A program made the translations under genes and the position numbers. From Desulfosporosinus sp. BRH_c37 (GTDB lineage: Bacteria > Bacillota > Desulfitobacteriia > Desulfitobacteriales > Desulfitobacteriaceae): a DNA stretch of 50,187 nt. This document shows positions 17,326 to 26,134 of this stretch, piece after piece. Each line of letters begins with the position of its first letter. Position 1 is the first letter of the stretch. The DNA lies in contig LOEW01000204.1 in NCBI GenBank assembly GCA_001516045.1, positions 1 through 50,187 on the forward strand, given 5' to 3'. The notes beneath the pieces were generated by a model. It saw only the letters and a program-made list of their open reading frames with translations, ran no database searches and was not told where the DNA came from.

Positions 17326-17989
17326 TTTCAATCCTCCCGTCTTTGAACATGATGATACGTTCAGCCTGCTCCCCAATTTCCCGGTCATGGGTCACCATGA
17401 TGATTGTTTTTCCCTCCCTGTGCAGTTCCTTGAAGAGCCCCATCACTTGAATACCGGATTGGCTATCTAGGGCACCCGTTGGCTCATCGGCCAGGAGCAG
17501 GTCGGGATTTGTGCTGAGAGCCCGAGCGATGGCGATTCGTTGTTTCTCTCCCCCCGACATTTCCATTGGTTTATGGTTCAGCCGGTGCCCTAGTCCTACC
17601 CGTTCCAAAAGTTCCTTGGCAATCATGCTTCGGTCTTTTCGATTCTGGTAAGACAAGGGCACTTCGACATTTCTTTGCGCGGTGTAGTAGGGCAAGAGGT
17701 TAAAATTTTGAAATACAAACCCCAGTTTTAAGTTCCTAAATCGGGCTAGTTCATCATCATTTAAGTCATTGATGAGTTGCCCATCAAGAAGATACGACCC
17801 AGCGGTCGGTTGATCTAAGCAGCCAATAATATTGAGTAACGTCGACTTCCCGGAGCCGGAAGCGCCCATGATAGCCACAAATTCTCCCCGTCGGATGGTT
17901 GTGTTGACGTCTTTCAAAATTTGCACCGTATTTTTACCCAAAGAAAACTCTTTGTGAATATGCTCTAACTGGATAATGTTTTCGGTCAC
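17273..17989 (-). CDS. MacB/LolD-type ABC transporter ATPase
   Basis: A 238-residue ATPase with Walker [11 protein letters not shown]-loop [12 protein letters not shown], signature [15 protein letters not shown] and Walker [13 protein letters not shown], then the switch His in MVTHD. This set is typical of the LolCDE/MacAB/FtsEX class. It lies between the MacA-like adaptor and the permease with a 53-base overlap on the permease. The C-terminal 20 residues vary from the family and are encoded in the overlap. Confidence 0.9.
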   Translation of the reverse strand: MTENIIQLEHIHKEFSLGKNTVQILKDVNTTIRRGEFVAIMGASGSGKSTLLNIIGCLDQPTAGSYLLDGQLINDLNDDELARFRNLKLGFVFQNFNLLPYYTAQRNVEVPLSYQNRKDRSMIAKELLERVGLGHRLNHKPMEMSGGEKQRIAIARALSTNPDLLLADEPTGALDSQSGIQVMGLFKELHREGKTIIMVTHDREIGEQAERIIMFKDGRIENGDTGNHSLSPRWNMAQ

Positions 17990-18008
17990 ATTCCCACCTC
18001 CTTTCCGA

Positions 18009-19250
18009 TTATTTATTAATGGTCTTGCGTATGAGGACTTTATCTCCGGCTTTTAACCCTTCTTTAATCTCCACGATTTTCCCATCAGTCAGGCCCGTTT
18101 TAACCTTCACCCAGGCCGTGCTTCCATCGGGGGACTGTACTTCAACACTAGGGGCGCCATTCGCCCGGACCACAGCTTCTACCGGAATGGTAACCACTCC
18201 TTTAACTTGCTGGGCGATAAAGGCCACACTTGCTGTCATCCCGATTTTAAGGTTTTCATCAGGAGCATTCAAGGTAACGGACACTTTATAGGTAACTATT
18301 CCGCTCTGATCGACGAAAGGATTGGGGGAGATTGAACTCACTTTGCCCTCATAGGTTTTATCCGGTAGGGCCGTAAATACAACTTCTGCCGCCTGTCCGA
18401 CCGATATTTTTCCAATGTCATCTTCAATAACGTAAGAGTCGACCGTGACCTCATTGCCATTAGCAAGCACAATAAAGGGTGTATTAGTGGAAGACACTAA
18501 TTCTCCAGCTTTTCCATTGCTGGAGAGAACCATACCGTCCGTGGGAGAAGTCAAAGTTGCCTCTTGCAGACTGTTTCTGGCAATAGCCAGGACAGCCTCC
18601 AGCTGTTTGACGGTTTCGCTCGCTGTCGTCAAATCATAGGGATCTGCCTCGAGTAAAGCGAGTTGAGCCTTGGCGTTTGCGAGCTGAGCTATAGCTCCTT
18701 CCAGTTTGAGTTCTTCCGCTAAGACATCTCCCACGGCGGTATACCCGTGGTTCATTAAAGTTACTTGATTATCATACGAGTCCTGCTGAACTCTCAAGCT
18801 TTTCTCTGCATTATCTACCGCGATCTGCTTAGCCTGGCGCTCAACATCAGTGGGACCCGCTACGAGTTTCTGGTATTTGGCAACAGCTGAGTTATAATTG
18901 GCCTCGGCTTGTTTGACCTGATTTTCCAAGTTTTTGACATCAAGCCGGGCTAAAACATCTCCTTTCTTAACCCGCTGCCCCTCTTGAACCATAATTTCTT
19001 CCACAATCCCATTTCCACTGAACTTAAGATTGGTTACCGGGTAATCCGCTTTTCCATCAGCTGAAAGGGAAATTTTCACATCTTTCATTTGTGCAGCAAT
19101 CACAGTACTTGCAGTATCGACAGGAGTCTGGGCCTTTTGTTCACGAAGATAATACCAACTACCACCACCCGCTAAGGCTAGCACCACGAGGAAGACAGTT
19201 GGCTTTTTAGCAGAAAGCTTACCTTTCCCTAACTGTTTGAGAGATAACAT
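18009..19250 (-). CDS. MacA/HlyD-like periplasmic adaptor protein
   Basis: About 413 residues: a short N-terminal anchor (VFLVVLALAGGGSWYYL), a lipoyl/barrel-sandwich half (VQEGQRVKKGDVLARLD), a long coiled-coil hairpin (about 85-215), the second half (LTSPTDGMVLSSNGKAGELV) and beta-barrel domains to the end (LKIGMTASVAFIA). It supports the MacB pair in export through the thick wall. The start is the ATG at 19250 with AAAGGA upstream; longer frames run into decayed sequence of the pseudogene at 19262-20360. First gene of the exporter operon. Confidence 0.87.
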   Translation of the reverse strand: MLSLKQLGKGKLSAKKPTVFLVVLALAGGGSWYYLREQKAQTPVDTASTVIAAQMKDVKISLSADGKADYPVTNLKFSGNGIVEEIMVQEGQRVKKGDVLARLDVKNLENQVKQAEANYNSAVAKYQKLVAGPTDVERQAKQIAVDNAEKSLRVQQDSYDNQVTLMNHGYTAVGDVLAEELKLEGAIAQLANAKAQLALLEADPYDLTTASETVKQLEAVLAIARNSLQEATLTSPTDGMVLSSNGKAGELVSSTNTPFIVLANGNEVTVDSYVIEDDIGKISVGQAAEVVFTALPDKTYEGKVSSISPNPFVDQSGIVTYKVSVTLNAPDENLKIGMTASVAFIAQQVKGVVTIPVEAVVRANGAPSVEVQSPDGSTAWVKVKTGLTDGKIVEIKEGLKAGDKVLIRKTINK

Positions 19251-19261
19251 ATACACCATTC

Positions 19262-20360
19262 CTTTCTGCCAAAATTTCATTTTCCACTGAAGTGCCAATC
19301 ACCGCTGTCCCTCCAAGCATGACGACATTACTCACCTTGAGATCGGCCAAGGCTTGAAGCGTCGAAGGCGCAATGAATCTCTATCCGTGAGCAATATTGG
19401 GTTTCCTTGCTCTGCTGCAAACGCACTGATCGCAATCGCATCTGGAATGGCCTGGCCTGCCCATTGGTAAGATATACGGTATGGATGGCCTCAAATTCCC
19501 ACCTTGGAGGAGATCAGAGCTGCCGTATCAGATCCTTGTTGTCTGGCAATTCGAGTAATCGTCAACCCATTATTAGTTAAACTATCCTAGATGTCTTGAG
19601 AAATGGCGGCTGTTCCGCCCACTATGTATATGTTCTGAGCGTGCAGATCACGAATCTCTGCTAATGTCTGATCGTCTAATTTGGCAGAATCCGTCATTAA
19701 TATAGGGGCATCGAGCTTTTTATAGAGCGGAGCCGCAGCGAGAACATCGGAAAATTGATCATCTCGTGTCAAGATCACATTAGGGGTTCCTTGTGCCCAA
19801 CCTCTTTTAGCAATATCAACCGCTAGGGTAATGTTATCCTTAGCCATTCCTCCGAGGCGAGGATTTTGGGTGTAGGCCGAAATAACAGGAATCGAACCGA
19901 CCATATGCCCAGCATAGATCATGTTGACTGTTCCTAAGGAGGTGGGTGTCATCGTGAAGGTAAACGTTCCATCACTAAGGGTTGTATAGCTTACGTTTGT
20001 TGCCCCTACAGTTGTTCCGTCGACTGTTCCAGATTTACGGATCAATGGATTCCCCGCATCATCCGTAACCTTAACCCTTATGGTTTTAGTCGTGTTAGTA
20101 ACGAGAGAATCTGTAATGATTGTTTTAGCATTCAGTACTGTTATTTTCCCTGCGGCTAAGGCTGTGCCCAAAGCTCCTTAACGGATGACTAACTGATAAT
20201 CTCCGGCAGTATCTAACGTCACTTTGGCAAAATCGTATAAGTCCCACCTGACCCTGAAATGGGGAAGACCTCTTTAATCCCCTTAGAGTCTGTAATGGTG
20301 GCGCTAGCAACTGATCCTGTAAAAGGATCGATTTTTAAAAGTTGTTTATCTTGTAACACG
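19262..20360 (-). pseudogene. Decayed cell-wall-binding repeat protein
   Basis: Separate frames on the minus strand encode an Ig-like region (VKVTDDAGNPLIRKSGTVDG) and cell-wall-binding repeat 2 motifs (RLGGMAKDNITLAVDIAKRG, NIYIVGGTAAISQDI), then a terminal VVMLGGTAVIGTSVENEIL near 19300. They are interrupted by stops and shifts at about 19587, 20178 and elsewhere. The remnant's end reaches into the upstream sequence of the MacA-like gene. Intact relatives are surface proteins of sporulating Firmicutes. No intact start is convincing. Confidence 0.7.
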
Positions 20361-20435
20361 TAACACCACTCCTAATAAACATACTTTTCCCCTTTGAAGA
20401 GATTGAGCTGATCGTTCTAAAGTCCATTGAATAAA

Positions 20436-21755
20436 TCATCGATTCACTCTCAATCCTTTCCCAAAGAGTACGTTAGATAAATTAGCTTGGCGACGCACGA
20501 GTCTTGGACTATGATCAAGTTTTGGGCAATAAATGTGAACCTTGGTTGAGGATTGCCATATCAAATACCAGTGACAGAGAGGATAAAGGATTAATAAACC
20601 CAATAGCCAGATTACAACTCCAAACAACAGAGAATGCCCATTGAAATTGGACCGCAGTGCTGGTATAGCGGTATAAAGCCAAAGATGAGTATTGTAGAAG
20701 AGAAGTGGAACCTGACCAAAGTTCTCTAGGCTTCCCCCTATTCTTGAGGTTTGTGGCAGTTTGTAAAATAGGAAAAGCAATACAAAAACAAGACCTAAAT
20801 AAAGCAGAAAATAGTCGGGGCTCGGAGGGTATTTAGAAAGACCTATAAAGCCTTGAAACGTGCCATTGGGAAGAAGATAATCCCCTATTCCAGCGGAGCG
20901 GAAGATAAAGAAAAGGGCTAAACAACTAAAACCTGAGATAGCAAAACGTTTGGCCTCGTAGGCAACTCCACGCTGTTTCGCATAGGTGTGTCCATATAGC
21001 CACCCAAGGGTCATCGGTAAAAGCCAAGGGATGACGGGAAAATTATTATTCACTAAAAAGCTCGGCGAAAAAGGGACAGGTAAAACCAGAATCGTCTGCC
21101 AAGCCTGTTCTATAGCCTGATGGAAAGTGAAGTTTCTGGGGAAACTGGGTAGAAACAATTGGCTCAATAAATAGAGGAGCCCAGATATTCCGAAAAGTTT
21201 CCAGGGAGAAATATGGCGTCCCACTGAAAGAAAAAAGAACCCAATACCAATGGTAGATAAAACGCTCAAGGAAAAAAAAGTTCCCCAAGTAACGACGGAA
21301 AGTGATTTGGCTTGAATGAGCATGGGAAGATTAAAGGCGGGAGAAGCAATAAACACTTGCAACGCTATAAGGAGCATTCCTCTGAGCCATAAATGATTGT
21401 TGATACTGGAACTCGAAAGGCCCTTTGTTTGGCGCTTTTTAATGGACAAGGCTAATACATACCCAGCGATAAAGAGAAAACCCGGTGCACAGAGACTCGA
21501 CAAAAACATAACAATTAAAGCCAAGGCACCTGAGACACCTAGTGGATTAAAGGTTACAGCACCATTAACCAAAAGTGGTAATCCTTCATTATTGATACGT
21601 CCACTACTCCAAAAGAACAAAGCATGGTCTAAGGCCATAAAGATCATAATTAAACCACGGGTGCGGTCTAAAAAGGGAAGTCTACTGCTAGAATTACTTT
21701 CAGTCGCTTCTAGACTTTTAGCTTTAATATTCTTAGCAACAAAGCTTAAACTCAA
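20436..21755 (-). CDS. DUF1624-type membrane protein (heparan-alpha-glucosaminide N-acetyltransferase-like)
   Basis: A 439-residue protein with about ten membrane spans. The opening RLPFLDRTRGLIMIFMALDHA and LCAPGFLFIAGYVLAL are hallmarks of the DUF1624/COG3503 acyltransferase-like family; the His in ALDHA is the presumed active residue. Members acetylate sugars or lipids at the membrane in eukaryotes; bacterial substrates are not established. The ORF seems single, with no close partner on the same strand. Start ATG 21755. Confidence 0.78.
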   Translation of the reverse strand: MSLSFVAKNIKAKSLEATESNSSSRLPFLDRTRGLIMIFMALDHALFFWSSGRINNEGLPLLVNGAVTFNPLGVSGALALIVMFLSSLCAPGFLFIAGYVLALSIKKRQTKGLSSSSINNHLWLRGMLLIALQVFIASPAFNLPMLIQAKSLSVVTWGTFFSLSVLSTIGIGFFFLSVGRHISPWKLFGISGLLYLLSQLFLPSFPRNFTFHQAIEQAWQTILVLPVPFSPSFLVNNNFPVIPWLLPMTLGWLYGHTYAKQRGVAYEAKRFAISGFSCLALFFIFRSAGIGDYLLPNGTFQGFIGLSKYPPSPDYFLLYLGLVFVLLFLFYKLPQTSRIGGSLENFGQVPLLFYNTHLWLYTAIPALRSNFNGHSLLFGVVIWLLGLLILYPLCHWYLIWQSSTKVHIYCPKLDHSPRLVRRQANLSNVLFGKGLRVNR

Positions 21756-21909
21756 TTCAAACTATCCTTTCACCCGAACTCGTTTTACAGTTATTTAAGA
21801 TACTAACCGCTAAGTTCCTTAACAGTTCCTTCGCATAATTGGCACACCCAACGTAATTCTATTGAAGTGCTAATTTCCTTTCTCAAGAAGGTATTGCTAA
21901 GAGCGCAAA

Positions 21910-22293
21910 TCAGTACCTAATTGACTCTTTCGGGAAACGTCTAAGTACGCTTCGGATGCGCGCGCCAAGCTCAAGCAAATTAAAGGGTTTGACGAGATAA
22001 TCATCTACTCCAGCATCTAATGCCATGATCCGGTCGGCTTCTCCCGACCTTCCTGTAAGCATGATAATCGGAATTGAACTCGATTTCCGAACATATTTGC
22101 ATATTTCTAAACCACTAACGTCCGGCAGCATCCAATCTAGCAAGATGAGTTTAGGTGCTTGGTTTTTGATTAACTTTAGACCATCCATTCCAATTGAAGC
22201 CGTAAGAACGTCAAATCCCTCTTGCACAAGGTAATCACGTACTAATTCCAGTATTGCAGGCTCATCATCAACCAACACGATTTTTCCTTCCAT
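21910..22293 (-). CDS. Response regulator, receiver domain only
   Basis: The 127-residue product is a complete receiver: acidic pocket DDE at 9-11, phospho-acceptor Asp53 in LLDWMLP, Thr80 in IMLTGR and Lys102 in YLVKPF. It stops at FPKESIRY, where OmpR-family proteins continue to a DNA-binding domain, so the output domain is lost or the gene is truncated. Start is the ATG at 22293 with AAAGGAG. The promoter upstream carries three TTCAYA-type repeats at 11-bp spacing and TAGAAT as -10. It could act as a phosphate sink or be dying. Confidence 0.8.
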   Translation of the reverse strand: MEGKIVLVDDEPAILELVRDYLVQEGFDVLTASIGMDGLKLIKNQAPKLILLDWMLPDVSGLEICKYVRKSSSIPIIMLTGRSGEADRIMALDAGVDDYLVKPFNLLELGARIRSVLRRFPKESIRY

Positions 22294-22401
22294 GGTTCTA
22301 ACTCCTTTCTTTCCTTCTTTTGTTGGATGTTTAATTTCTATATAAAAGCCAGAACTGACTGTTACTCTGTTGGTGCTGCTGGCCAAAGTTTTGATGATCT
22401 A

Positions 22402-22425
22402 CTTACAATATTATAATATCGTAAG
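22402..22425. promoter_or_regulatory. AT-rich palindrome near the response-regulator promoter
   Basis: CTTAC and GTAAG arms enclose ATATTATAATAT, a near-perfect 24-bp dyad just downstream of the -10 (22434-22439) of the minus-strand receiver gene. Similar ATATTATAATAT cores lie just after the promoters at 22720 and 26200. It could be an operator or a leader stem. Confidence 0.4.
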
Positions 22426-22453
22426 GAAAAACAATTCTAGCATACACAAGGGT

Positions 22454-22481
22454 TATGAATCTCAAATGAATTAATTGTGAA
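22454..22481 (-). promoter_or_regulatory. Three-unit direct-repeat operator of the receiver gene
   Basis: On the minus strand TTCACA-N5-TTCATT-N5-TTCATA, then 14 bases to a TAGAAT -10 at 22434-22439. Spacing and sequence match the array in front of the DUF2680 gene at 26229, down to TTCATAACC..TTGT.TAT.CTA.AAT. Confidence 0.7.
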
Positions 22482-22501
22482 AAGACTGTTAAGATCAGGT
22501 T

Positions 22502-22640
22502 TTTCAAGAGACTGAATTTATCGTCAAACTTCCTGAAGATATAAAAGATAAAAGCTATGTTTGAAGATAAAATCCTCAGCCATAGCTTTTTACTTTCTTC
22601 TTATTTACCATCTAAAACCTGTTTTCGGCTTCTCCACAGT
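22502..22640 (+). pseudogene. Remnant of a duplicated histidine kinase/SHOCT gene junction
   Basis: The plus strand encodes QETEFIVKLPEDIKDKSYV and a stop, nearly the same as the last residues of the kinase at 24222-25607. After a hairpin, CCATCTAAAACCTGTTTTCGGC matches the end of the SHOCT gene at 25634 in register. A former copy of the kinase-terminator-SHOCT junction was therefore here and has been almost wholly deleted. Confidence 0.7.
22550..22590 (+). terminator. Hairpin within the kinase remnant
   Basis: AAAAGCTATG and CATAGCTTTT pair around a 21-base loop, in the same place relative to the kinase stop as the hairpin at 25583-25629. It may still terminate transcription. Confidence 0.5.
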
Positions 22641-22643
22641 CTC

Positions 22644-22702
22644 TTCACAATTTTTCCACATTTCATTCATATAACATTCATAACTTATGATTATACTAGA
22701 CA
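22644..22702 (+). promoter_or_regulatory. Four-unit direct-repeat operator and promoter of the two-component operon
   Basis: TTCACA-N5-TCCACA-N5-TTCATA-N5-TTCATA at 22644-22682 is followed after 14 bases by TAGACA, the likely -10. A neighbouring copy at 26135-26182 aligns base for base over most of its length. Placement beside the -35 suggests activation by an OmpR-family regulator, presumably the product of this operon. Confidence 0.65.
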
Positions 22703-22806
22703 GACATGATACAATTAGGATATTATAATATATTAAGAATATGATATCTGAAAAAATGTTTTTAATCAGGGGCCTCTATTTATTCATGAGAAAGGAGAAA
22801 CTTTAT

Positions 22807-22896
22807 TTGAAAATCTTAATTACAGTTATCATGGTCGTTTTAGGTCTTATCGCGTATCAATCACTACAGCCCGTTAATGGGGAGGACATAAAGTGA
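22807..22896 (+). CDS. 29-residue single-span membrane peptide
   Basis: Starts at a TTG at 22807 with AAAGGAG nine bases upstream and encodes a hydrophobic helix (ILITVIMVVLGLIAY) with a short polar tail ending GEDIK. Its stop overlaps the GTG start of the TPR gene (GTGA), and the ribosome site for that gene lies inside it. The coupling and good site argue that it is real. It may modulate the kinase or the TPR protein in the membrane. Confidence 0.6.
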   Translation: MKILITVIMVVLGLIAYQSLQPVNGEDIK

Positions 22897-23507
22897 TTAA
22901 CAAAAATAAAAAAAAACCAATTAAAGCCATAGTTCTTACAATTTTGCTAACCATTTGTTTAGTTGGTGCAGGGGCCGAATATTTCTTCGGTGGTACTTCT
23001 TCAATCCCTTCCTCGTCTTCTAGTAACAGTGATTATAATAGCTTTAAAAATCAGGTAAATGCTCTAAACAAACAGGTAAAATCAAACCCTAATGATATTT
23101 CACTCCAACAGGATTTAGGGAATGCCTATTATGATTTGGCTGCTGTAGCTCAGACAGTTGCACCGACTGAAGCGAGAGAAGATTATATGCTAGCGATTAA
23201 ATACTATCAAAATGTTCTCAATACTAAGCAGGATATCAATGTATTAACGGATATGGCTACTGCGGCCTTCTTTAGTGGGCAAAATGATTTGGCCGAAAAA
23301 AGCTTTAAAGAAGCCTTGACCCAAAAACCGGATTTTCAACAGGCAATGTTTAATTATGGTGTTTTTCTTTCGGAAGTCAAACAAGATTACTCAACAGCTA
23401 TTCGTGTCTGGCAGACTGCATTGGACAAAGAACCAAATGGTGCTAATGCTGATCGTCTAAGACAACTTATCCCTCAGGCTAAAGAAATGCAGGCTACCCA
23501 ACAATAA
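22893..23507 (+). CDS. Membrane-anchored TPR protein
   Basis: A GTG start at 22893 with GGGGAGG. An anchor at about 10-32 (AIVLTILLTICLVGAGAEYFF) and a Ser-rich linker lead to TPR-like helices (DISLQQDLGNAYYDLAAVAQ, LAEKSFKEALTQKPDFQQAM, STAIRVWQTALDKEP). It shares its operon with a small membrane peptide and a response regulator/kinase pair, so it may be a sensor accessory or an envelope scaffold. It is unlike the TPR protein at 11071 except in general design. Confidence 0.78.
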   Translation: MINKNKKKPIKAIVLTILLTICLVGAGAEYFFGGTSSIPSSSSSNSDYNSFKNQVNALNKQVKSNPNDISLQQDLGNAYYDLAAVAQTVAPTEAREDYMLAIKYYQNVLNTKQDINVLTDMATAAFFSGQNDLAEKSFKEALTQKPDFQQAMFNYGVFLSEVKQDYSTAIRVWQTALDKEPNGANADRLRQLIPQAKEMQATQQ

Positions 23508-23527
23508 ACAAAGGAGTTTCGAAATCT

Positions 23528-24220
23528 ATGAAGATTTTAGTAGTTGATGATGAGAAAAAGATCACAACTGTGCTCAAAGCCTATCTCCAACAAGAGGGGT
23601 TTCGGGTCAGCACTGCCCTTAACGGCAATGTCGCTCTAACCATGTTTAAAGAAAACCCCTTCGACTTACTCCTCCTTGATTTAATGCTCCCTGGCATGTC
23701 GGGAATAGAGATTTGCCATGAAATCCGCAAAATATCCTCCGTCCCCATTATCATGCTCACCGCTCGAATCGAAGAAGAGGACCGCATCCGAGGATTAAAT
23801 ATCGGTGCAGATGATTACATAACAAAACCCTTTAGCCCTCGTGAAGTGGTCGCCCGTGTCCGGGCCGTTCTACGACGCATTAATAACGAAACCTCACCGC
23901 TTGCGAACGTGATCTCCTATGATAATGGCCTCACTATTGATAACCTACAATATAAAATTCTGCTTCACGATCAGGAGGTCCATTTAACTCCCTCCGAGCA
24001 AAAGATCCTTGGTGCCTTGGCGAAGCACCCCGGGCGAGTGTTATCTCGAAGTCAGTTGGTGAAAATTGTTCAAGGACACGACTTTGATGGAGATGATCGC
24101 GTGATTGATGTCCATATTAAGAAGATCCGCCAAAAAATCGAAACCACCCCTAGCGATCCTCAAATCATCCTGACCGTTTTCGGTATCGGCTACAAGTTTA
24201 ATCCGAGTATGGGGGGTTAA
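23528..24220 (+). CDS. OmpR/PhoB-family response regulator
   Basis: A 230-residue regulator with receiver domain (acidic DDE at 7-9, Asp51 in LLLDLMLPG, Lys100 in YITKPF) and a winged-helix output domain (about 135-228: LTPSEQKILGALAKHPGRVLSRSQL, then RVIDVHIKKIRQKI). It is 20 bases after the TPR gene and one base before the kinase. It is the best candidate to bind the TTCAYA-N5 arrays found upstream of its own operon and of four other transcription units. Confidence 0.92.
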   Translation: MKILVVDDEKKITTVLKAYLQQEGFRVSTALNGNVALTMFKENPFDLLLLDLMLPGMSGIEICHEIRKISSVPIIMLTARIEEEDRIRGLNIGADDYITKPFSPREVVARVRAVLRRINNETSPLANVISYDNGLTIDNLQYKILLHDQEVHLTPSEQKILGALAKHPGRVLSRSQLVKIVQGHDFDGDDRVIDVHIKKIRQKIETTPSDPQIILTVFGIGYKFNPSMGG

Positions 24221-24221
24221 G

Positions 24222-25607
24222 ATGCGCAAAAAACTATTTCTCTCCACGCTAATCATCGTGCTAATCACCCTAACCTTCAGCATGCTTTCCGTCCATCTCG
24301 TCTTCCAACAACAATTTACTGATTATCTAACCAAAACAAACGAAACGATCTTGGAAGAGTTACCTTCTCGTCTAAGCGCCCTTTATCTAAGTAAGGGCAC
24401 TTGGGATCCCGCCGCTCTAGATCAAGTAAGCCAATCCCTCCCGGTCGGTACAATTGTCACGCTGACCGATCCGAACGGTAAGTTCATTGCCACGTTAAAC
24501 AGCTCTAGGGGAAGCATGATGCACGGTCGAGCCGGTATGGGAATGGGGATGCCCTCCTCTCCCATCACTAAATTGAAAACGAAGACCATAACGGTGTCAG
24601 GACCTCTCGGGACTTTAGCAACTGCACTGGTCCGTTACCCAGCAACCGCCCAAATTTTCAATCCCCAGGATGTCCTCTTCCAATCCTCAGTCTTTCGTTT
24701 TCTTCTCTTAGCTGGAGGGTTGGCTCTTCTATTTGGGATTATCCTCAGTTACTTCACAAGCCGCCGACTAGTCGCGCCGTTGAAGCGATTAATGCAAGCC
24801 GCCGAACGTATTGGTCAGGGACACCTTGATGAACGTGTATCCCTTCGCTCCAAAGATGAGGTAGGTCAATTGGCGAACGCCTTTAACGCGATGGCTGACA
24901 ATTTAGACCGTCAAGAGAACCTCCGCAAACAATTCACCGCTGATATCGCCCACGAACTTCGCACACCTTTAACCTCGATCAAAAGCTATATTGAAGCTTT
25001 CCAAGACGGCGTCCTTCCTGCCGATCAAGAAAACCTTTCCTCCATTCATGAGGAAATTGACCGCTTAGTAGACCTGTCCAGCGACCTTAAAGACCTAAAC
25101 GTGGCTGAAATGGGCGCTTTAAAGCTAAGCTTAGAACCTGTGAACTTAAACCATCTGCTTGAAAAAGTCATCCATAGCCTCCATCCGCTTATCCAAGAAA
25201 AGGAATTGACTCTGAATTTGAACGCTCAAGAGGAACCCATGACTACGTCCGGAGATGAGCGCCTTCTCACCCGCCTCTTTTACAATCTAGTTCACAATGC
25301 CTATCAGTACACGGAAAACGGCGGTCTGGTATCCGTCACACTTACACAAACATCAAATGTTACAGAAGTCCGAATCCTAAACACAGGTATCGGCATCTCT
25401 GAAGAAGATCTCCCTTTTATATTCGAGCGCTTTTATCGTACTGACAAATCTCGAACACGCGAGACCGGGGGAACCGGAATTGGTCTGGCCCTGGTTCATC
25501 AGATCACGGCTCTCCATCAAGGCACCATTACCGTACAGAGTAAATTCGGGCAAGAGACTGAATTTATTGTCAAACTTCCTAAAGAGATAAAAGTGAGTGA
25601 GGATTAA
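24222..25607 (+). CDS. Membrane sensor histidine kinase with a Met/His-rich sensor loop
   Basis: A 461-residue kinase: helix 1 (about 6-29), an outside domain to about 150, helix 2 (about 156-179), HAMP (about 180-233), HisKA with phospho-acceptor His244 in DIAHELRTPLTS, and an ATPase domain with NLVHNAYQYTENGG and GTGIGLALVHQ. The outside domain contains RGSMMHGRAGMGMGM at 96-110, unusual for a kinase and like the Met/Gly blocks of the DUF2680 and SHOCT proteins next door. A soft-metal such as Cu or Ag is a plausible signal. The start overlaps the regulator stop region. Confidence 0.92.
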   Translation: MRKKLFLSTLIIVLITLTFSMLSVHLVFQQQFTDYLTKTNETILEELPSRLSALYLSKGTWDPAALDQVSQSLPVGTIVTLTDPNGKFIATLNSSRGSMMHGRAGMGMGMPSSPITKLKTKTITVSGPLGTLATALVRYPATAQIFNPQDVLFQSSVFRFLLLAGGLALLFGIILSYFTSRRLVAPLKRLMQAAERIGQGHLDERVSLRSKDEVGQLANAFNAMADNLDRQENLRKQFTADIAHELRTPLTSIKSYIEAFQDGVLPADQENLSSIHEEIDRLVDLSSDLKDLNVAEMGALKLSLEPVNLNHLLEKVIHSLHPLIQEKELTLNLNAQEEPMTTSGDERLLTRLFYNLVHNAYQYTENGGLVSVTLTQTSNVTEVRILNTGIGISEEDLPFIFERFYRTDKSRTRETGGTGIGLALVHQITALHQGTITVQSKFGQETEFIVKLPKEIKVSED

Positions 25608-25629
25608 ATCCTCACCCACTTTTATCTCT
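25583..25629. terminator. Convergent bidirectional terminator
   Basis: A long inverted repeat (AGAGATAAAAGTG ... CACTTTTATCTCT, with GTGAGGAT/ATCCTCAC inside) spans the kinase stop and lies just before the end of the convergent SHOCT gene. Confidence 0.85.
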
Positions 25630-25633
25630 CTAC

Positions 25634-25912
25634 TCATTTACCCTCTAAATCCTGTTTCCGACTTTGATATTCGGCGGAATCTATCTCACCACGTGCATAG
25701 CGTTCACGGAGGATATCCATACCACTCTGATTACTAAGTGCTTCTGTCCGAACCTGCGAGGTAGAACGACGAAATACATAGACACCTAGCAAAACAATAG
25801 CAAACCCCATGATCAGAGGCATTAACATACCCATCCAACCATAAATACCATTTCCATATCCACCATATCCCCAGCCGCCCATCATGTAATGGTTACCCCA
25901 ATGACCCATCAA
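25634..25912 (-). CDS. Small membrane protein with SHOCT domain and Gly/Met/His-rich N-terminus
   Basis: A 92-residue protein. Residues 1-27 are rich in Gly, Tyr, Met, His and Trp (MMGHWGNHYMMGGWGYGGYG). One helix follows (MLMPLIMGFAIVLLGVYVF). The C-terminal SHOCT motif reads MDILRERYARGEIDSAEYQSRKQDL. SHOCT proteins are short and often accompany stress regulons. The gene converges on the kinase and its promoter has three direct repeats of the same type as the kinase operon. Confidence 0.83.
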   Translation of the reverse strand: MMGHWGNHYMMGGWGYGGYGNGIYGWMGMLMPLIMGFAIVLLGVYVFRRSTSQVRTEALSNQSGMDILRERYARGEIDSAEYQSRKQDLEGK

Positions 25913-26000
25913 ACAAATTCCCCCTTTGAACTACAGCTTCATTTCGTTTGGTTTTGCTGTTTTTCTATGGCCTTAGTGTATATCTCGGATAAGAAAAACT

Positions 26001-26028
26001 CATGAATAATTTGTGAATTTCTTATGAA
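26001..26028 (-). promoter_or_regulatory. Three-unit direct-repeat operator of the SHOCT gene
   Basis: On the minus strand TTCATA-N5-TTCACA-N5-TTCATG, 11-bp period, about 90 bases before the SHOCT start. It has the same unit as the arrays at 22454, 22644 and 26135. Confidence 0.65.
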
Positions 26029-26134
26029 GAAGGAGCCCTGATTTATTAATCAGAGTACCTTCTTCATCAAATAACCAGAGCAATCTTATGTACAACTCAT
26101 TATAGCTCTGTGAATTTCTGATCTTCACTGTCTT

